Part shown: positions 57,510-64,000 of the stretch, piece after piece
Layout of the letters: each line of letters begins with the position of its first letter
How positions within the stretch are numbered: the first letter of the stretch is position 1
DNA from: Ischnura elegans
Lineage: Eukaryota; Arthropoda; Insecta; Odonata; Coenagrionidae
Assembly (NCBI RefSeq): GCF_921293095.1
Contig: NC_060246.1
Location: 11,116,001 to 11,180,000 of the forward strand
Direction of reading: 5' to 3'
Length of the DNA: 64,000 nt
The notes under the pieces: model-generated
Told to the model about the DNA's origin: nothing
Seen by the model: the letters and a program-made list of their open reading frames with translations, nothing else
Database searches by the model: none
Translations under genes and position numbers: made by a program

Positions 57510-58168
57510 GGCTGGTTTCCTATTATTTTTTGTTGCCTAAATCGAAAGATTATTACTCCTGGAGTACGCATTTCACGCTTTTAGATTTTTAAATGACGCT
57601 ATTTATTTTTCGCGATTAAATGAAAAGTGAAAATTTTCAAGCGCGCGAAAACGCGAAGGCTAAGTATGAATGCTGGGAAAACCCCGTGTGACGTACTTTT
57701 GGTTCCCGCTGCCGCCCTATGAGGTGACCTTGAGGCGAGGCTTGAGCGCGGATACGACGCAGGATGCTAGCAGGTAGCAGAGTACCCTGCTAGCAAGTAG
57801 CGCTTGGCTTCAATTAGGTTTATTAATACCCTATCAAACGAAAAAAACTTTCCGACCTTAGGCAGTTTTAATAGGTGATTATTGATACATGTTTCCCTAA
57901 GCTCTGTGCCTTATGTATGCATTGGTAATCTCAGACGATGTAAAACTCCTATCTACTCGTATAGAAACTAGGTCCCTGTGACGTCACGTGGAGTGGCATC
58001 GCATGGGCGCCATTCTGGCCTTCTTCAAAGGCGGTTAAAATTGACCATTGCCATTCCTCTAAACTGGGATTTCTAAAACCAAATAATTTGTATATTATGA
58101 ATACACTAATGGTGGGTAACGAATCGCAATCAATGCCTTTCGTTTTCTTTCATGAAGGAAACTACCCC
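57510..58168 (-). mobile_element. family A TIR element, complete inverse copy
   Basis: 659 bp, the inverse of 16171-16830 end to end. It runs from GGCTGGTTTCC to GGAAACTACCCC and includes the TGACGTCACGTGG segment near 57980. Confidence 0.75.
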
Positions 58169-58169
58169 A

Positions 58170-59130
58170 TTAAGTAGCTGAATTCAAATGATTGAGAATT
58201 CTGCGTTAGAATTAATGTACCAAGCAGGCACAGGAATCCGTATTGCAGAGTGATGGGAGACGCAAAGGAGCACCACTGGATGACGGAATCGCTACCGTGA
58301 GTGCAGCCGCGCACCATATTACTAGCATCCACATTCATTCGCCACGCAGCAATGGAAAGCCGCGCTATTTCCTGCATCCCCCCGTGAACTCCAATCACCT
58401 TGCTTCTGGCGAGAGTTTTCCCCCACAATCCCTCACGGTGGGACAGCTACGCCACAGTGCTTTCTGAGGGATCGCAACCCTTCGGTGCTGGATTGATGAC
58501 GTGATTGCCATGATACCTGCCCAGGGTAAATTGGCGAGAGGAAACCAATGAAAAAACTCCAGGGAAGCGAACAAACCCTCGCCAAAGGAACTTTTCATCG
58601 CAAAAGAGCGGATAAAAATTACCTTGATATCTTCGAGCTCAAGCAGATGCAAAAAGTCTCAGTCTTGGTTTAAAAACATTCTAAATGGAATTCTGGCCGA
58701 AGATGATGTTGATTGCACATGCTACTTTAACAATGATATAAAATATCCATAGGAGAGCGGTTAAGGATGAAGTAAGTGATAAAATAGATAATATTCCTTA
58801 ACTCGATGAGATTTGGAACAATTCCGATGAAATTACCATAAAGGCGCATGAATGGAACGAAATAGACAGCTATAAAAAGAGAAATAAAGCTAGATGGTGG
58901 CGATATGCTATGCGCGAGAAAATAGATGCAAAAAAGCGAGCTTTTGTGGCCATTGCAGGACGCATTATCAGGCGATGAATGTTTTCATTTTTCTTTCACC
59001 GCCAGATGATGCATCCAGCAATGGCCGCGAAAACTCGCTTGGCAAATTTTAATACGGAGCTGCTCCCGAAGGCCTCAGATAACTACTTATGAATTTCGCT
59101 GCAAAAGCCTCCGTTGCCAACTATAATTTA
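58170..59130. other. unrecognised DNA
   Basis: The minus frame at 58162-58428 and others are not recognisable. No shared repeat noticed. Confidence 0.35.
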
Positions 59131-59180
59131 TATATAAAATGATGTTTCCTGGAGTTTAGGTCAATAAATTAAAAGTTAGC

Positions 59181-59216
59181 AGCCAACGTTTCGTTTTATT
59201 TTAAAAACATCTTCAG
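59181..59216 (-). ncRNA. hammerhead-ribozyme-like core, left arm
   Basis: CTGAAGA (59216-59210), extra T, stem GTTTT/AAAAC, GAAA, then ACGTTGGC. Identical to the right-arm core; located in sense downstream of the reverse transcriptase. Stem III is short and the cleavage triplet is unclear. Confidence 0.45.
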
Positions 59217-59461
59217 GGCTATGTTAGAAAAAAAAAATTATGAAACAATATAAAATGCAGAGAATTAGGCAATATACAATATATATACATAAAAAAGGAG
59301 CAATCGTGCCTTTTTTTATAAACAATATAATTAATAGAAATATATATAAACATATATATATGAACAGAATGGATTATACAAAAAATTTTGACATACCTCT
59401 AAACTTTGAATACATTTATTGATTTTTGGTTTCTACGGTATTGAAACAACCTAGGTTACCA

Positions 59462-60121
59462 TTAATTTTGATGTATTAAAATTTTATAATTTATTTTTTT
59501 GAATACGTTCGAAATTTGTTCAGATAATTTACCAATATAGATGATTCCACGGTATGGGGATGTTGTACTTGCTGAATCATTTTTGTTTAGTGAATTTTGA
59601 GTACGTGAAAGTCTAGTGTTGTTTTTGTAAAGTATAGAATGAACAAGTTTTTTTGGAAAATGGTTTTTCTTTAGAATATCCTCAATTATTTTAATGTTTT
59701 TTTCGTGAAATATATTATCGCTCAAATTCAGAGCTCTAAATTTTAGTGCAAGCGCTACATTTACTTTATGTTTAAGAGGGTGATGTGATTCGAAATTCAG
59801 AAATCTATCCGATTTGTGTGGTTTCTTCCACCAATCCACATGAATCGAACCATCATGATTTCTAATGGTCAGCATATCAAGAAATGGTAGAGTATTGTTT
59901 TTTTCATATTCTATTGTAAATTGCAATTTAGGGTGGAAACTATTAAAATAATTTAAAATGGTGTCTTCCTTGATGTCATTGGGAAGTGCTAAATATAAGT
60001 CATCAACAAACTTGTAAATGAAAGGAATTTTGAAAGGTAAACTAGTAATTACATTGTCTAAGAGATGGTTCATCGTCAAATCAGCTAAAATGGTCGCTAC
60101 TGGGGAACCCATGGGGACTCC
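59462..60121 (-). pseudogene. Penelope-like reverse transcriptase, C-terminal part
   Basis: The frame opens directly at the arm junction with NGVPMGSPVATILADL, the motif before the catalytic centre. FVDDLY follows (the catalytic [YF]xDD, about residues 38-43 from the Met), then NTLPFLDM and the thumb region with WWKKPHKSDRFLNF. About 216 residues remain and are uninterrupted. The fingers and first part of the palm are missing. After a GIIYIGKLSEQ segment the frame ends without a GIY-YIG endonuclease domain. It cannot be autonomous. The lack of stops suggests recent insertion. Confidence 0.8.
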
Positions 60122-60250
60122 ATTTTTTATTATTAATTATATTGTTTATAAAAAAAGGCACGATTGCTCCTTTTTTATGTATATATATTGTATATTGCCT
60201 AATTCTCTGCATTTTATATTGTTTCATAATTTTTTTTTTCTAACATAGCC

Positions 60251-60285
60251 CTGAAGATGTTTTTAAAATAAAACGAAACGTTGGC
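60251..60285 (+). ncRNA. hammerhead-ribozyme-like core, right arm
   Basis: CTGAAGA at 60251-60257, extra T, 5-bp stem II GTTTT/AAAAC, GAAA at 60275-60278, then ACGTTGGC. Inverted copy of the left-arm core. Confidence 0.45.
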
Positions 60286-60429
60286 TGCTAACTTTTAATT
60301 TATTGACCTAAACTCCAGGAAACATCATTTTATATATAAAAATAAGGTCAAGAAAAAGGAGAAAATATAATAATAACTATAATTTATTTGAGAGAATAAT
60401 TAAATTTCATCCGATACCATTGAGAAGCT

Positions 60430-60730
60430 CGACAATGGATGTACTCCCCAACCGATCGGTTGTTCCATATCGGTTCGATTCGCTCAAAACTGGATTTCGC
60501 TCCTTGATTTGGCGACGAGGACGGAGGGAGGAGAGAGACTTGCCACTGCACGGTGGACGCTCGAAGGTCGCGGGAATAAGAAGAAGAAGGGACTGAGTGT
60601 TGGCTCCTTTGGCGTGATGCAAGGACGGGCGCGGGAAAGAAGGACGAGCGACCTTCCTCCCTTCAAACGAGAATGCGAGCCACGCGAATACGCTTCCGAG
60701 AATTCAGCTCGATCCAGTGACAAACTATAG
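60430..60730. other. CpG-rich patch
   Basis: CpG-rich DNA with open frames on both strands and no recognisable product. Confidence 0.25.
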
Positions 60731-60764
60731 ACTTCGCGAAACAGCGCCTGTCTCGATGTAATGG

Positions 60765-61345
60765 CTTAGTAGAGAAAAAATTGAGAAATGTCGGTCAAAA
60801 TCGATTTTCACTCGATAATGCTCGAATTAAAAAAATCGAAATTTGAACCAAAAGACAGATAAATCGAAAAAATAGACTGTTATTTTCTTTAAATACAGTT
60901 TGCACGAAATTATTTGCATCATAAGTTCGAAAAACACTCGAAATATACATTTGAGATGTTGAAAAGATTTCCAAAAATACTTAGAATACATGGGTGATTT
61001 ATTAGTGGTAAAAATTTTAAAAATGTATGCAGATTAAATTTTTGGGTTCACCGCTTGGAACCATACGGCTTCACTAATTTTTTTTTTAATGATCAACTGA
61101 TTGCAATGCTTTCTTTATGATAGTGGGCGTGCTTCCAATTTCACTGGCCTTACACATGGGACGAATGTCGTTATAATCGGTCGGTAGTGACGTCACTGAG
61201 ATCAAACGAAATGTCAAGAACGAGGTCGAAAAATCGAGTTTGGATCGAGACTCGAAGATAAAGGCTCGATCTCCACTTCCTCGATCTTTGGCATTTAAAA
61301 CTCGATTTTCGACTTTAATCGATATCGATTTTTCCATCACTATAT
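60765..61345. mobile_element. family E TIR element, copy 3
   Basis: Shares TTGGGTTCACCGCTTGGAACCA and the ATCGATTTTC end motifs with the copies at 31115 and 41734. It ends ATCGATTTTTCCATCACTA. Confidence 0.6.
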
Positions 61346-61564
61346 TGCTACGACGCGCCACAGGATAAAGTCAATTTGCCAAACGCACTGTTCCTCTTTT
61401 CAGTTATTCAACACGAAGGTTGGTTGGAAAAGGTGTGGGAAGTAAATGCTCAATGCAGACGTCGGCGCAGCCGCGTGAATATTCACGCATAAATGGTGGG
61501 GAGATAAGTTGCTTTCCCTCGTCCACCTCTCCTTTCGAGGATTTTATTTAAGGTTGCCCCAAGA

Positions 61565-61628
61565 CTTTATCCGGGATTTGAACCACGACCCGACAGCTAA
61601 GCCCTCCACCCGCAAGGCTTCCACGCTC
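61565..61628 (-). repeat. tRNA-like B-box sequence
   Basis: GGTTCAAATCC (61584-61574) on the minus strand is preceded by GGGCTTAGCTGTCGGGTCGT. The A box is weak. Possibly a SINE head. Confidence 0.35.
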
Positions 61629-62150
61629 CCAAATGCGAAGTATGATTTGTTAATGTTTAACTTATAACAAGGTCACCCACACACCCAGTTTATGATTAAA
61701 ATAACGTCTCACTCAGCGTTTCAACTCGAAAGTTAGTTTGAGTAAATGAAGAAATAGCTCACTATTTTTGCATGTTTCTCATTAACTTTACTGAAATTTT
61801 CCTGGGGACCTAATTTTAGTCGATTCTAACGGCTTATTTTTAGATGGACACTTACTTCACTCGTGTTCATTGAATAAAAATCTTATGAGTTTCACAGTAA
61901 ATAAGAGAAATATCATTCATTATACGGCGCATATCCATCATTATGCGGCAATAAATAACTTAGCGCCCCAAAAGCGTCCTTAAAGAAACAGACTAACCAA
62001 AGCGAGTTCTCTGATAGTCAGTCTTGGGCTGGCGCTCTCCACTTTGCCGCTGCACAACCATCAGGTCTGGGGAACTAAATTCAACGCACACACTACGAAA
62101 ACGGCTGCAATCTCAAGATGACATTCAATTTATAAAGATCAACTTACGAT

Positions 62151-62408
62151 CAGGGATGCCAACTAATAAAAATTATTGGGGGGCCCAAACCGGGAATCTT
62201 GCCCCGGGAAATTTTATAAGCAGTGAGTTTTAAGTTTTTTAAGCATTTTTAGAGTCATATGATCAACATTAGAACCCTGATAACTCAAATCTCGATATCT
62301 GGACACTCAGGGGAAAATCGACAAGCCTGGCACATTTTTTTGTCACACCCATAACGAATTTTTGAGGGGGATCGGGCCCCCTCAGGTCCCACGGAGCCGG
62401 CGCCACTG
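62151..62408 (+). mobile_element. hAT-like short TIR element, family D copy 2
   Basis: Ends are CAGGGATGCCAACTA and GAGCCGGCGCCACTG. A perfect 8-bp duplication CTTACGAT is at 62143-62150 and 62409-62416. 258 bp. Confidence 0.8.
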
Positions 62409-62419
62409 CTTACGATTAC

Positions 62420-63760
62420 TCAACATGTTTGACTGAGGAAGCCTCCGTGATTGACGTCTTAAAACTGGAATTTATTGCAGACATATTGGATGATGCGCCG
62501 CCGGTCTTTCAAACAGCCAATACAACAATAAGTCTATCTCTTAAATGTTTATATGGAATGGCACAAAATACACGATAAAAGTCTAAAAGCTCTTTACACC
62601 GATAGAAAATCCAGAAAAATTCCACGTTCAACATTAACCCAACTACTTAAAATTCTTAAAAAAGCATTGCGAATTGGTAAATTGAATAATAAATGCCGAT
62701 TGAAACCACACGGAGACGCGATTAAATCTCGTACCAACCAAAACACAGGACTACCAACACGAAACAATGCCATTTCCAGAAGTACTACGAGTCTAATCCT
62801 CATGACGTTTAGAGAAAACATTGCGAAAAGATCACCTCCTCAGCAAAAATATATTTTCTTAATTTTTGACGTGACTTTCACGTGATATTAAGTAGGCTTT
62901 AAATTTGGAGATAAAATTAAGTTGGCACTCATAAAATATCGCGGTGACAGTTTGTACGTACAACAACAAGAGTACGATGAAATAATAGGAATAATATTAA
63001 TGACACTGACAGAGAAAATGTAAGCACTAAGGTCAACAGATGTCCTTCCGGGTGATAAGACACATATATAAGGTTCATCCCTCCGCAACATGTGAAGCAC
63101 ATTACGAGCTATAAAAGACAAAACATCAATCTCCAACAATAAAGGTCAGGATCGTGGGGAGAACTGGGGTGAGGTCATCGACGAGGCATCATTAGCATTT
63201 CTGGCCGCGAGGAGTTAATGGTAGGGAAACGCCTGGAGGTGGAGCAACCCAAAGTACCTAATGTCAATGACGTCTCGGCGGCAGTCGCAATTCGTAGGGT
63301 TGACATCATCAATTCCTTTTGCCCTCGCAACACCGATCAGAACGATTGTTTGGAAATGATCAGGATGGTGCTCCGCATCCATATACTTTTGTTAATGGGT
63401 GACATTAACTTCATTGGAATATAATTGCAAAAAAAAACAAAATCCAAACTCACAGAAAAAAATCGACACTTTTTAGCAATTCGGGAGACTGAATTCGGGA
63501 ATAGTGTCCCACAAGAATATCGAACAATTCCCTTCAATTCGCCGATTTCTATGTTAATTTTTAAACGTGCACAAAAAGTGCATCGGCAACCACGGATCGA
63601 ATAAGGAATACCCAGGAATAAAATGACTTCTAACTTTTAATGGATAATAAAAATTACGTTTTTTACTTGAATAATGCTGAGGCTCCGACCTAAAAATTCC
63701 CGGAATAATCAGGCTGAATTAACTGATGACGATTAAGGAACTAATCCATTATCTCAGCCA
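62420..63760. other. unrecognised DNA
   Basis: The plus frame at 62553-62885 (110 residues, Lys/Arg-rich) is not recognisable. No shared repeat noticed. Confidence 0.35.
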
Positions 63761-63767
63761 GCTGAAC

Positions 63768-63803
63768 CTGATGATCATGTGTAAGTACGTTGAAACCGGG
63801 GTC
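63768..63803 (+). ncRNA. hammerhead-ribozyme-like core
   Basis: CTGATGA at 63768-63774, a poor stem II (about ATGTG/TACGT), GAAA at 63792-63795, then palindrome-like ACCGGGGT and GTC ending at 63803. Same order as at 27606, followed by a similar GTCGC. No inverted arm seen. Confidence 0.4.
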
Positions 63804-64000
63804 GCTCACAAAAAAAAAATTATCTGGCCTCATACACAGTGTGAAATCGTCTTGGACTCCAGGAATTGACCGATTCCATTTAGTCACTCCTAAAGCCATT
63901 AGTATTAGTATTTGCTGCGATAAACACGTTTCACCGCATTCGAAAGTTCAATTTCTGTGAATTAACGAGGGTAAAAAAGCGATCAAGATACAAAGTGTTT

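Larger units (their letters stand above)
59131..60340 (-). mobile_element. Penelope-like element, 5'-truncated, with inverted terminal arms
   Basis: A reverse transcriptase fragment lies between two inverted arms of about 205 bp (59131-59335 and 60132-60340). The arms are nearly identical. Each carries CCCTGAAGATG, then CGAAACGTTGGC, a hammerhead-like core. One arm is in sense orientation 3' of the RT frame and the other is inverted at the 5' truncation point. This resembles the terminal-repeat organisation of Penelope-like elements. Confidence 0.75.

Overview
The window looks like a stretch of animal nuclear genome, most likely from an arthropod and probably an insect. It is AT-rich, with GT-AG introns of 0.4 to 6 kb, one spliced gene and many decayed transposable elements. 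The species cannot be named from the sequence. There is no bacterial-style operon, rRNA gene, intact tRNA gene or CRISPR array.

The only host gene I can support lies on the minus strand between 24185 and 7240. Nine consecutive exons join in frame with matching phases and give the last 449 residues of a zona pellucida (ZP) domain membrane protein. These comprise a ZP-N half with four cysteines, a ZP-C half with six, a single transmembrane helix, and a polar tail rich in Gly, Ser and His. The signal peptide and start exon were not found; they lie upstream, at coordinates above 24185 or outside the window.

Region by region: 0.6-1.6 kb holds a palindromic repeat and a piggyBac-like foldback element. 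2.5-2.8 kb holds a short TIR element. 2.8-7.2 kb is the 3' flank of the ZP gene. 7.2-24.2 kb is the ZP gene; its largest intron (9120-15168) is filled by a pogo/Tigger-like element that carries two further elements nested inside each other and a tRNA-like SINE with a hammerhead-ribozyme-like core. 24.9-27.4 kb is a cluster of short TIR elements, including one copy inserted into another of its own family. 27.5-31 kb holds Penelope-type ribozyme-like sequences. 31-43.3 kb is a mixture of LINE, mariner and TIR-element relics. 43.3-59 kb is mostly unrecognised AT-rich DNA with a few CpG-rich patches and more hairpins. 59.1-60.3 kb is a Penelope-like reverse transcriptase fragment between two 205-bp inverted arms. 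60.4-64 kb has more TIR elements and another ribozyme-like core.

The most notable pattern is the recurrence of hammerhead-ribozyme-like cores (CTGANGA, one extra pyrimidine, stem II, GAAAC, short palindromic stem III) in at least five places. They often sit at the centre of inverted hairpins, in one case with tandem amplification of the core, and in another apparently fused to a tRNA-like SINE head. Ribozyme activity is not shown by sequence alone.
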